The notes under the pieces are model-generated. The model searched no databases, was not told where the DNA came from, and was given only the letters and a program-made list of their open reading frames with translations. Source: Treponema sp. (GTDB lineage: Bacteria; Spirochaetota; Spirochaetia; Treponematales; Treponemataceae). Taken from it: a DNA stretch of 64,000 nt. Location of the stretch: contig JAFYZU010000034.1 in NCBI GenBank assembly GCA_017548565.1, positions 38,122 through 102,121 of the forward strand. Direction: 5' to 3'. Positions 48,727-57,758 of this stretch are shown in pieces. Position numbers and translations under genes: made by a program. Within the stretch, counting starts at the first letter, position 1. Every line of letters starts with the position of its first letter.

Positions 48727-51483
48727 TTAAAATGATTCAAAATAAAAAGTACCTGCAGGTGCACAAACCTTTAATGAGTCTCTATTATTAATTCCAGAAA
48801 AAACAATCCTTATTACTTTTTTGGAATTAATAATTTCTGCAGCCTTTAATACAGTCTCTGGAATTTTAAAAACATATTCTTTTTTTTCATTTTGATTAAT
48901 TTTAACAGAAGCTTGTTCTATTTCTCCAATAACTGTGCCGTTTGATTCAATTTTTAAACCATTTGCCGTCTCATGATTCATTATCCAGCATGAAAGATAT
49001 GTATCATATTTATCTGAAATCTCAAAGCAATACGAAAATGCTCCATTTTCCTTTGCATATCTAGTCAACACACCTGAATCAGCAATTGAGCCTGTCCCTG
49101 TATTCATAAAATAAGGATACATTGTTTTATTACCTTCTGTTTGAGCTCCATACCCGACGCCGATTCCTTCAATTTCTATCCTGCAGCTCTTTTTATTCAG
49201 TATGGTTTCTACTACAGAATCAAAATACCAGTAAATTCCAAATCTGCTCTTATTTATCCTGTAATAGGGAAGAAAATCCAGATGAAGTCTGTCCCCCTTG
49301 ATATTTTTAACATTCAGGCTATAAAAAGCACTTTTTTTTCTTTTCTTAAAATGTAATTGACTTATTATCGAAGAATAATCCCGTGTTTGTGATAAAGAAA
49401 ACTTTTCATTTGACAAAATCTCAACATTACTTGTCCCACCATAATTTCCATTTAATAACGAGGTCTGTCCCCATAGGTCTTTTTCGCCACAAACATCACA
49501 CAAAACTCCAATCTGTCTTATAATTTTCTTCTTTGGAATACCCAGATCCGCAGCAAGAACAAAAGGACCGTATTTAAATGCAAAAACATTACCGGTATTA
49601 TCCTGCAATGTATATTCTTTAAGGGATTTTTTCAAATTTAAAACAACAGAATCACCGCGTTCCCATTTACGATATAAATTGATATAACCATCTGACTGGG
49701 AAAAAGTATCTTTCTTATTATTAATCGTTAATACATGCCTGCACTGAGAAGAAACCCAGTCTGGTATCCGTAAAAATAGGGAAAAATAATCTGATTTATT
49801 CTGCTCCTTTTCAATTTGTATTTTAATCTTATCGCTATTTTCCAAATCTGCAATAATATGAATAAACAGATCCTTTTCTTTCCAATAAACATTTGAACTT
49901 ACATATTCATTTATATAAAAACTATCATCTTTTTTAAAGAAAAATGAATCTCCCATCTTTGTAAAATTTTCAAAACCTGTCCCTGTGCAGCACCAGAAGT
50001 AGTTTTTATCTATATCAGGATTAGAAAAAACCTTAAAACAACCTGTTGCCATAGGTTGAAAATATGTAGTAGTACCATTTTCTTCATTAACTGATGCCAG
50101 AATTGAATTTATAAACGTATTTTCATAAAAATCTGCATATTTTTTTTCACCTGTAATCTTAAACAATTCTTTTGTAACCTTTAAAAGATTATAAGAATTA
50201 CAGGTTTCACAGTTACAATTGGATCTTTTGCCATCAAGTACATTATCCCTTCCAAAATGCTCACACTCGCTGTTTCCACCGGTAATATATGTATGTTTTT
50301 CAACTACAAGATTCCAAAAATCAATTACATAATCCAGATATTTTGAACTCTTTTCTTCTTCCTTAAATAACCGGTATCGATTCAGAATTCCAAGATATTT
50401 TGGTATTGTTGTATTGGCATGAAGATTATTCAACGGATCACTTTGTGATGCAGAAATTTTTTCAAACAAAGAAATTTCATCAAATTGAGAAGCCGCTGTC
50501 AGGATATGCTCTTTTTTCCCATAACCATTTAATTCCGCATATCTGTATATTTCATATAAACAATCATTCATTCCGCCATATTCTATACTCAGAACACGAT
50601 TTTTTGTCTTTTCATCCCATTTTGAAACCCTTTCATAAACCCATTCAGATAAATTCAAGGCGATTTCAAAAGATTTTGTATTTTCCGTAAACTTATAAAC
50701 GTATATTAATCCTTGTAATATTTTATGCATTGTATACCATGGAACCCATGTATCGGAAGGATCATCTGATTCAACTTTATCAAACTGCATTTCAGGAAAA
50801 CTGCTGTCATCCATTACAGCTCCAAACAAAAACCCCTTTTTTCTGTGTAGATTAGATGCACATAACTCATCATTATGCATCTGACAATCATACAGTCCTT
50901 CAATTACACACCGAAGTCTGTCCCCAAATGTCAAACCATCATTTCCCCGCACATTCGCATAACCTTTTTTCACAGCCTGTGCTGCTGCGGCAAGATAATG
51001 CCCAAGCGTATGTCCGCCGATACGTGTATTTTCCCAACCTGCATACGATGATTTTCCAGGAATTTCATCCGGATTATAACCGGCATTTAATCTGAAATTA
51101 TATAAAAGCTTATCAATATTAAAAGAATTCAAAAAATCAATTACTTTTTTTTCAATTTTTATATAATAGTCTTCTGAAAGTTCAATATCTGATAAAGAAA
51201 TCTCATCTAAATCCCGAAAAGGTGCGTTTGCAAGAACCAGAAAATCAAATTTTACATGTGAGGTCTGTCCCCATTGTCCCGTTTTTTTATTCTTTCTTCG
51301 GATCCTCGCAGTAAGAACAACTTTTTCGTCCTTTTTACCTGATTCCGGACGGTTAATAATCCCATCCGCCGTTAAAAAAGCAGGATTTGAACTTTCCCAT
51401 TCAATTTTATATTCTTCGTTCTGTTTTGGAAGCTGTAAATTGTCAGTTAAATGCCTGTTTGGAAAATTTAAATACAAATTCAT
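48727..51483 (-). CDS. GH127 beta-L-arabinofuranosidase-like enzyme with Ig-like N-domain
   Basis: A 918-residue cytoplasmic-looking protein. Residues 1-85 are a short Ig-like fold (IEWESSNPAFLTADGIINRP). The (alpha/alpha)6 barrel from about 120 on has GWENTRIGGHTLGHYLAA, and the zinc-cysteine site is clear: EHFG followed by CNCETCNSYNLL near residue 430, and FWCCTGTGFENF near 497, where the second Cys of the CC pair is the nucleophile in HypBA1. This group releases arabinose from plant beta-L-arabinooligosaccharides. No signal peptide is seen and no clear ribosome site precedes the ATG. Four G-rich motif copies (49284, 49460, 50913, 51260) lie in poorly conserved parts of the gene. Confidence 0.85.
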   Translation of the reverse strand: MNLYLNFPNRHLTDNLQLPKQNEEYKIEWESSNPAFLTADGIINRPESGKKDEKVVLTARIRRKNKKTGQWGQTSHVKFDFLVLANAPFRDLDEISLSDIELSEDYYIKIEKKVIDFLNSFNIDKLLYNFRLNAGYNPDEIPGKSSYAGWENTRIGGHTLGHYLAAAAQAVKKGYANVRGNDGLTFGDRLRCVIEGLYDCQMHNDELCASNLHRKKGFLFGAVMDDSSFPEMQFDKVESDDPSDTWVPWYTMHKILQGLIYVYKFTENTKSFEIALNLSEWVYERVSKWDEKTKNRVLSIEYGGMNDCLYEIYRYAELNGYGKKEHILTAASQFDEISLFEKISASQSDPLNNLHANTTIPKYLGILNRYRLFKEEEKSSKYLDYVIDFWNLVVEKHTYITGGNSECEHFGRDNVLDGKRSNCNCETCNSYNLLKVTKELFKITGEKKYADFYENTFINSILASVNEENGTTTYFQPMATGCFKVFSNPDIDKNYFWCCTGTGFENFTKMGDSFFFKKDDSFYINEYVSSNVYWKEKDLFIHIIADLENSDKIKIQIEKEQNKSDYFSLFLRIPDWVSSQCRHVLTINNKKDTFSQSDGYINLYRKWERGDSVVLNLKKSLKEYTLQDNTGNVFAFKYGPFVLAADLGIPKKKIIRQIGVLCDVCGEKDLWGQTSLLNGNYGGTSNVEILSNEKFSLSQTRDYSSIISQLHFKKRKKSAFYSLNVKNIKGDRLHLDFLPYYRINKSRFGIYWYFDSVVETILNKKSCRIEIEGIGVGYGAQTEGNKTMYPYFMNTGTGSIADSGVLTRYAKENGAFSYCFEISDKYDTYLSCWIMNHETANGLKIESNGTVIGEIEQASVKINQNEKKEYVFKIPETVLKAAEIINSKKVIRIVFSGINNRDSLKVCAPAGTFYFESF

Positions 51484-51530
51484 AATATCATTTTACTAAA
51501 CTAATGATTAAAATCTTCTAAAATTCATTA

Positions 51531-53012
51531 CTAGCCGATTAAGCTTTTCTGTTTTTTACTTACCGGTTCACAAGTTACATCTATTCCAAGTTTTTTAAAG
51601 ATTTTTCTGTCAACTTCACTAAGCATAACCGATGTATGAACCTGACATCCTTTCAAATTCGGAAGCTGTTCAACTGCTTTACGGCAATTTTCATCATTCA
51701 GACTTAACATTGCAAGAGCAACAAGCACTTCATCTGTATGAAGACGAGGATTTTTTCCCCTCAAATAAGTAACCTTCATATTCTGAATAGGTTCTATCAT
51801 CTCTTCAGGAATCAATTTTACCTTATGATCTATTCCCGCAAGATATTTAGTTGCATGAAGAAGCAAAGCTGCACTTGTTCCTAAAAGTGATGTCGTTTCA
51901 GATGTGATGATAGTACCGTCACTTAATTCTATGGCAGATGCTGGTCCTCCGGCTTTGTTTGCCCTGTCTTTTGCTGCAACAGTAACCTTTCTGTCTGCAG
52001 TTGTGACTTTTGCCTGCTGCATCAATAATTCAATCTTATTAACTTCTACTTCATCAGCTTTATTTTCTGCATAATCATCCAGTGCAGTATAATATCTTCT
52101 GATTATTTCCTGCTTCGAAGCCTCTTTACATACCTCATCATCAATTATGCAGTTTCCTGCCATGTTAACGCCCATATCCGTAGGAGATTTATAAGGATTT
52201 TCACCATATATTCCCTTAAAGATTGCATCAAGCACCGGAAAGATTTCTATATCACGATTATAATTTACAGTTGTTACACCATAAGCATCCAGATGGAACG
52301 GATCTATCATATTTACGTCGTTCAAATCTGCTGTAGCCGCTTCATAAGCAAGATTAACCGGATGTTTTAAAGGCAGATTCCAGATAGGAAATGTTTCAAA
52401 TTTGGCATATCCTGCCTTAATTCCCCTCTTGTTTTCCTGATAAAGCTGACTCAAACAGGTTGCCATTTTTCCAGAACCAGGTCCCGGTGCAGTAACGACA
52501 ACAAGAGGTCTGCTTGTTTCTATATACTCATTTTTTCCAAAGCCTTCTTCACTATCAATTAATGCGACATTAGAAGGATATCCCGGAATAGTATAATGAA
52601 CATAAGTCTTGATATTTAAACGACTGAGTTTCTTTCTGAAAGCCTTTGCTGATTCCTGACCTTTATAATGAGTTATTACGACACTTCCGACAACCAGACC
52701 ACGATTTTCAAATTCATCACGGAGCCTGAGTACATCCTTATCATAAGTAATACCCAGATCTCCTCTTATTTTATTCTTTTCAATATCAACTGCACTGATT
52801 ACAATTATTATTTCAGCAACATCAGCAAGCTGCATCAGCATTTTCAGTTTACTATCAGGCTGAAAGCCCGGTAAAACCCGCGACGCATGATAATCATCAA
52901 ATAACTTGCCGCCAAATTCCAGATAAAGCTTGTCGCCGAACTTGGAAATCCGTTCTTTAATATGTTCTGATTGAATTTTTAAGTATTTTTCGTTATCAAA
53001 TCCGCTTTTCAT
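51531..53012 (-). CDS. DUF1846 family protein
   Basis: A 493-residue protein found in many anaerobes and Firmicutes. Family hallmarks are FDNEKYLKIQSEHIKERISKFGDKLYLEFGGKLFDDYHASRVLPGF at the start and VVVTAPGPGSGKMATCLSQLYQEN, a P-loop-like turn, near residue 170. A helical C-terminal domain (ATADRKVTVAAKDRANKAGGPASA) follows. The fold suggests a nucleotide-dependent enzyme, but its reaction is not known to me. The ATG at 53012 is preferred over a GTG one codon earlier. The ribosome site is weak. A G-rich motif copy lies just upstream at 53076. Confidence 0.85.
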   Translation of the reverse strand: MKSGFDNEKYLKIQSEHIKERISKFGDKLYLEFGGKLFDDYHASRVLPGFQPDSKLKMLMQLADVAEIIIVISAVDIEKNKIRGDLGITYDKDVLRLRDEFENRGLVVGSVVITHYKGQESAKAFRKKLSRLNIKTYVHYTIPGYPSNVALIDSEEGFGKNEYIETSRPLVVVTAPGPGSGKMATCLSQLYQENKRGIKAGYAKFETFPIWNLPLKHPVNLAYEAATADLNDVNMIDPFHLDAYGVTTVNYNRDIEIFPVLDAIFKGIYGENPYKSPTDMGVNMAGNCIIDDEVCKEASKQEIIRRYYTALDDYAENKADEVEVNKIELLMQQAKVTTADRKVTVAAKDRANKAGGPASAIELSDGTIITSETTSLLGTSAALLLHATKYLAGIDHKVKLIPEEMIEPIQNMKVTYLRGKNPRLHTDEVLVALAMLSLNDENCRKAVEQLPNLKGCQVHTSVMLSEVDRKIFKKLGIDVTCEPVSKKQKSLIG

Positions 53013-53126
53013 CACGGAATTTAATTTTATACCTTTTTTTATTTTTTAACAACATTTTTTTTCAAAAAAACAAACGAGGTCTGTCCCCATTGTTCAATTC
53101 TCCATCTCTTTCCAACTTTTACAATC

Positions 53127-54860
53127 CTATTTTACCTGTTCATTTACCGATGACCAGATTTGAAGGGATTCGGAAATATCAATCAACTGATTACAATCAT
53201 AATATTCAGAATTAACAGCAATAATATAATTATTCACAGAAAAAGAGACCTCTTTATTGATATAAGAATAATTATGATATACTTTAACATACCATCCGTT
53301 CATATCATTCACTTTTACAGGATAACTATTAGAATCTATTCCCGCTAAAATATGACTATTCATAAAAACACCATGTACCTTTTTTGCATTATAATCATAA
53401 TCCAGATCAAAAAAGCTTACGGAAAAATCTTTTTCATTTTTGTTATATATAATTTTTGAGTTCCAATGACCTACAATTGCTATAGCCCAATCTGCATAGC
53501 CTTTTTCTTCTGCATAATCATTTCCAATTTGCGATAAATAAAATGATATAAAACTATTCTTCGTATAATCATTTTCTTCCGGTAAAACACAAAGAGATTT
53601 TCTTATCTGCGGATAAATCAATAAAGAACTGTCATTGAAAGAATTATTCAAAAAATCAAGAAACTGCTCTTCTGTAAAACCATATCCATACATAGTCACT
53701 GCAAGAGAATTATCTTTATCTTTTCCTAAGATAATATAATTATCAGATTCCTGGATCAATACACAATCAAGAACTTTTTCATTTGCCTTAAATTGTATTT
53801 TTTTCCCTTCCGGTAATTCATTTTCCACGTAACACCCTTTATCGCCATTTTCAAGATAAACTAATACAGAATTACCAAAAAGATTGTCTTTATAAAAGGC
53901 AAATGATCCCGCATGACTCATTTCAAGATTCGAAATTTTTCTTATATCCTTTAAATCATACTCATAAACAGATTTATTTGTATTCCTGATATTATCAAAG
54001 TCAAAAATTAAAATTGATTCTATCTGAAAATCCCTGTTTACCGGAAACTGCCTGATATTTTCCTGGACTGCTTCAGAAAGTGAATCCGGAATTGTTGTAT
54101 TTCCATATTCTGCCTTTACTTCTCCACTTTGAACAACCTCGTTATATACTTCCATCTTCTGTTCATATTCATCGAGGTGTGAAATTTTTGTATCATCAAT
54201 TCCTAAATCTTCAAGCTTCTTTTGAAGCTCTTCTGTTTCTTCTTCGGTCTCAAACGCACCAGCATGAAGATCAAATGAAAATAATTCATCTTCATCAAAG
54301 GTTTTTACTACATATGCATCAATATCTTTCTTACGAAGTCTGTCCCTGTCGTTTTCTGCAATCTGTTCTTCCTTGTATGAATGAACTAAAACTGAATACG
54401 GCTTTTCTGCATCTGTTGAAATTTCATTTTCTGTTAGGACAAGCTCCTCTTCCTGTGGTTCAGGCTCTGGAATAATAGAGATTTCTTTATTTTCAATATA
54501 TTTTCCCTGATTTTTTACCTTCAGAACCTTACGCTCATAAGGTGCCATCATGACCCATGCACCGGTAATCTTAAGCTGTTTTCCAAGCGGGATTGAAAGA
54601 ATTACATCCCTCTTTAACAGTGCATCTTCCTTATATTCGTAAGCTTCTTCAAGAAGAACACGATAATACAATCCATTCGGAGTCTGTGCTTCAAGAATAT
54701 ATGCAGGATACTGCTCAGACGATAAAGCATTTACAAGTGCCTGAGCATTTTCTTTTTGTTTGAAGGATCCGACGCACACGAACCATGCGTCACAGAATAA
54801 ATAAAACGGAATGAATGATAACAATAAAATACATAATAAGCGTTTAAAACACAGTTTCAT
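53127..54860 (-). CDS. Secreted protein with two SPOR domains, paralogue 2
   Basis: A 577-residue exported protein (signal peptide residues 1-24, cut near LFC-DA). SPOR domain 1 is at residues 25-90 (AWFVCVGSFKQKENAQALVNAL), and domain 2 at about 155-230 (YSVLVHSYKEEQIAENDRDRLRKKDIDAYVV). SPOR domains bind glycan strands stripped of stem peptides, mostly at division sites. The remaining 340 residues are a shared domain of unknown function, also in the gene upstream. Good ribosome site AGGAG. Tandem with 54908-56896, so a duplication. A G-rich motif copy is at 54335. Confidence 0.75.
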   Translation of the reverse strand: MKLCFKRLLCILLLSFIPFYLFCDAWFVCVGSFKQKENAQALVNALSSEQYPAYILEAQTPNGLYYRVLLEEAYEYKEDALLKRDVILSIPLGKQLKITGAWVMMAPYERKVLKVKNQGKYIENKEISIIPEPEPQEEELVLTENEISTDAEKPYSVLVHSYKEEQIAENDRDRLRKKDIDAYVVKTFDEDELFSFDLHAGAFETEEETEELQKKLEDLGIDDTKISHLDEYEQKMEVYNEVVQSGEVKAEYGNTTIPDSLSEAVQENIRQFPVNRDFQIESILIFDFDNIRNTNKSVYEYDLKDIRKISNLEMSHAGSFAFYKDNLFGNSVLVYLENGDKGCYVENELPEGKKIQFKANEKVLDCVLIQESDNYIILGKDKDNSLAVTMYGYGFTEEQFLDFLNNSFNDSSLLIYPQIRKSLCVLPEENDYTKNSFISFYLSQIGNDYAEEKGYADWAIAIVGHWNSKIIYNKNEKDFSVSFFDLDYDYNAKKVHGVFMNSHILAGIDSNSYPVKVNDMNGWYVKVYHNYSYINKEVSFSVNNYIIAVNSEYYDCNQLIDISESLQIWSSVNEQVK

Positions 54861-54907
54861 GGCAGTCTCCTATGTTTAAACATTTTTTATGTATTTATTA
54901 TATCACA

Positions 54908-56896
54908 CTATTTTGCATTTGCATCAAAATTAGACCATAGCTTCAAATCTTCGGCAATTTCCTTAAGATTTTCTTCATTAAGGCTCTTTGCATTGATTGC
55001 AACAATATAAGACTGTGTCCTGAAGGTAAGTTCATTCGAATTCCAGCCCGAAAGATACCATGCATCTACATGATTCAATTTTGTTGCATGATTATAAGGA
55101 TCTACAAAATTTTCATCTGTCATCTGATTCTTGTCACGCATGAACATCTTATGTACCCGTTCAGCATTCGGTTCATAATCAAGATCAAAGAAATCAATCG
55201 TAAAATCATTTGCGCTTTGTGAGAAATATGCTGTTGTCTGCCAGTGACCTACAAGAGCTTTTGCCCAGTCAACATTTCCTTTTTCTTCTGCATAATCACT
55301 TTCTACCTGATAAAGCATAAAAGCAGTAAAGTTTCTGAAAACCTGAAGATTATCATCCGGAAGCAGAAGGAGTGAACGCTTTACCTGAGGATCAGAAATC
55401 AAAGCTGTATCATTAAACGAACCTTGAAGGAATTCAAGGAATTCTCCCTTATCGCAGCCGAATCCTGTAATCTTTATGAGGATAGAATTATTTTCATTGC
55501 GTCCGATTAATTTATAATTTGTTCCATCCTGCCATAAAATACAATTATAGGTCTGTCCCTTTGAGCTGTAAATTGCAGCTTCTCCTTCAGGAATCTCAAT
55601 ATCAGAATAAAGTGATTCATCGTTATATTCCATATAAACTGCTGTTGATTTACCATTAAAATCATCATGATACATTGCAAGAACAGCTGCTTTAGAACGA
55701 TATCCGTAAACAACAAAATCATCAAGCGATTCAAACTGTTCTATAGCGCCGCCTGTATTTCTGATGTTGTAATAATCAAAAACAGAAAGTGCAATAATCT
55801 GCTTTGTATCATTAACCGGGAAAAGATTTATACAGCTTTCTACCTGTTTATTAAATACTGTAGGAATGGAAGTAACACCATCAAAAGTAGAAATCTTACT
55901 GTTTTCTACAATCTTGTTGTAATTATCCATCTTTTCTGCAAATTCTTCGTAATTAGAAACCTTTGTATCTGTAATTCCGATTTCTTCAAGCTTTTTCTGA
56001 AGCTCTTTCGTCTCTTCTTCCGTTTCAAAAGCACCAGCATGAACATCAAATGTAAAAAGATTTTCTTCATCGTATGTTTTTACGACATATGCATTAATAT
56101 CCTGCTTTAAAAGACGACGCATATATCGTTCTGCACGAGTCTGTTCCTTATATGAACTGACCAAAACAGAATATGGCTTTTTCTCATTTGTAACCGTAAT
56201 ATTTGAAGAAAGCACTTTAGAAGGCTCTGAATCTAAATCTACAACAGGCGGAGGAAGTTCTTCTTTTTCAACCGGTTTCTCAACTTCTGCAGGAACTTCA
56301 ACTACAGGTTCTTCCACTACAGGCTCCTGAACTGCAACCGGTTCTTCAACCTCTTGTTTAACTGGTTCTTCTATAACAGGTGCTTCAAGAATAATCGGCT
56401 CTTCAACAACAGGCTCCTGTTTTACTTCCGGCTCCGGCTGTACCTTTACTTCATTCTGTGGTTTTTTAATCTCCTTTTCACTTTCTTTCTTTTTTGTTTC
56501 AGTTTTTTCAGTTTTTGGTTTACTGATTTCCTGCTTTGAAGGCGTTTCTATTACCGGTACATTCTTTAAATTAGTAGGAACAGAACAAATCCATCCGCCG
56601 GTAATTTTATACTTCCTGGCTACAGCTGTTTTTAAAAAAGCATTTCTCTTTATGACAGCATCACCGGCTTTTTTAAACGATTCAACAAGAAGAACCCTGT
56701 AAAAAAGCCCTTTCTTTGTCTGTGCTTCAAGCACAAAAGACGGAACACCTTCAGATGTCAGTGAATATGCAAGATTCCTGGCATTGTCTTTTTTCTGAAA
56801 CGAACCTATACAAACATAAAAAGCATCAGAAAAAACCGGCAGAGAAAACAAACAGAATGATAAAACCAGAATGAATTTTTTTAAAGCCTTATTCAT
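54908..56896 (-). CDS. Secreted protein with two SPOR domains, paralogue 1
   Basis: A 662-residue paralogue of the downstream gene. Signal peptide in residues 1-24 (SLPVFSDA), SPOR 1 at about 25-90 (FYVCIGSFQKKDNARNL), then a 120-residue Glu/Pro/Val/Lys-rich linker with tandem EEPVV/QEPVVEEPV units that is absent from the paralogue. SPOR 2 follows (YSVLVSSYKEQTRAERYMRRLLKQDINAYVV), then the shared C-terminal half. The linker would let the domain span a wall layer. The frame is open to 56929 with a TTG; I choose the ATG at 56896 because the signal peptide begins there. A partial G-rich motif is at 55548. Confidence 0.75.
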   Translation of the reverse strand: MNKALKKFILVLSFCLFSLPVFSDAFYVCIGSFQKKDNARNLAYSLTSEGVPSFVLEAQTKKGLFYRVLLVESFKKAGDAVIKRNAFLKTAVARKYKITGGWICSVPTNLKNVPVIETPSKQEISKPKTEKTETKKKESEKEIKKPQNEVKVQPEPEVKQEPVVEEPIILEAPVIEEPVKQEVEEPVAVQEPVVEEPVVEVPAEVEKPVEKEELPPPVVDLDSEPSKVLSSNITVTNEKKPYSVLVSSYKEQTRAERYMRRLLKQDINAYVVKTYDEENLFTFDVHAGAFETEEETKELQKKLEEIGITDTKVSNYEEFAEKMDNYNKIVENSKISTFDGVTSIPTVFNKQVESCINLFPVNDTKQIIALSVFDYYNIRNTGGAIEQFESLDDFVVYGYRSKAAVLAMYHDDFNGKSTAVYMEYNDESLYSDIEIPEGEAAIYSSKGQTYNCILWQDGTNYKLIGRNENNSILIKITGFGCDKGEFLEFLQGSFNDTALISDPQVKRSLLLLPDDNLQVFRNFTAFMLYQVESDYAEEKGNVDWAKALVGHWQTTAYFSQSANDFTIDFFDLDYEPNAERVHKMFMRDKNQMTDENFVDPYNHATKLNHVDAWYLSGWNSNELTFRTQSYIVAINAKSLNEENLKEIAEDLKLWSNFDANAK

Positions 56897-56941
56897 ACAG
56901 TAATTATCGGCATATCCTGCTTTTTTCAATAGTCTAATAAC

Positions 56942-57493
56942 TTAATCATTTGAAATACTGTTTTTCAATATTATTTCAAAGGGGGTGCTCCAAAAAACAT
57001 TATCATAATTTTCATCCTTACAAAGAAAAACATAAGCAAATATTTCTTGTGTATCCGAAAATTCTTGTGCCCATATAGAATATCCATTATTTTTCGAACA
57101 AAATAAAATATCATCCTTTCTTTCATTATGTTTTATATTGTTCTTGTCTTTTGTTGATAATAATGAAATATAAAAAGAATCAGTATATATTTTCTTTTTT
57201 CTGTATAAACATCCATCTTTTAACTTTATACAAACCTCCATTGTATAATCCGAATCAGTAATAATAGAACTATCTATATAAGTTATTGGAGCTAAATGAC
57301 TACAATTATGTTGAAAATGTATCTTGGCTTCAGTCAAAAAATTTCCCTGTAAATCTTTTATTCTTACATAACTTTCAGACAAAAGTTCACTTGAATTTAA
57401 GAAATATTCACCTTCTGGCTCTCCAGTAATCCAATTACAAGATGAAAATAAAATAATTATAGTTCCTATTAAAATCACAATTTTATTCTTCAT
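56942..57493 (-). CDS. Hypothetical lipoprotein
   Basis: A 183-residue lipoprotein with lipobox FSSC (Cys19). I do not recognise the mature part; it is probably beta-rich with several Cys (CSHLAP, CIKLKDGCLY, CSKNNG, CKDEN). It starts behind AGGAGAG. Its start codon overlaps the stop of a small upstream frame, suggesting a short operon. Its end is 45 bases before the SPOR gene start, so it may be transcribed with those genes. Confidence 0.6.
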   Translation of the reverse strand: MKNKIVILIGTIIILFSSCNWITGEPEGEYFLNSSELLSESYVRIKDLQGNFLTEAKIHFQHNCSHLAPITYIDSSIITDSDYTMEVCIKLKDGCLYRKKKIYTDSFYISLLSTKDKNNIKHNERKDDILFCSKNNGYSIWAQEFSDTQEIFAYVFLCKDENYDNVFWSTPFEIILKNSISND

Positions 57494-57614
57494 AATTCTC
57501 TCCTAAAATTGTTTTTGCAACATTCTGTTTTTCCATTTCACTAAGATTATTATATAACGAAAATTCATCAATAAAAGAATTCAGGGACATTATTTCTTTA
57601 TTTTCATATATCAT
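57483..57614 (-). CDS. Small frame or remnant upstream of the lipoprotein
   Basis: A 43-residue frame (MIYENKEIMSLNS...ILGENYEE) whose TAA lies inside the lipoprotein start ATGAAGAATAA. The frame stays open upstream past the ATG to about 57720 with coding-like sequence (ETGGFKRLIKTLQV), so it may be the tail of a gene cut off by the pta promoter region. No database check was possible. The alternative is a short translated leader for the lipoprotein. Confidence 0.35.
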   Translation of the reverse strand: MIYENKEIMSLNSFIDEFSLYNNLSEMEKQNVAKTILGENYEE

Positions 57615-57758
57615 ATTTTGTATAACCTGTAAAGTCTTAATTAATCTTTTGAAACCACCTGTTTCCGACTCTTTTTTATAGCATTGAAAAAACTTTTTCT
57701 TTGCGATATTTTGATAAAATAGAAAACAAACTTTTAGATATATTCTGGAGGCATAAAC

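Larger units (their letters stand above)
38774..55559. repeat. Dispersed G-rich short motif family, consensus GGGG(A/T)CAG(A/T)CCTC
   Basis: Copies that I located by eye, both orientations: 38774-38787, 41462-41474, 41721-41735, 41789-41802, 44673-44686, 47137-47149, 47378-47391, 47473-47484, 47909-47920, 49284-49297, 49460-49472, 50913-50925, 51260-51272, 53076-53088, 54335-54346, 55548-55559, and an outlier at 21098-21111. The two inner A/T positions vary independently. Most copies lie in coding sequence without breaking the frame and in different frames (read as GQTS, GSVP or GDRL), while three are intergenic. The RAYT transposase pseudogene lies in the centre of the cluster. Confidence 0.8.
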
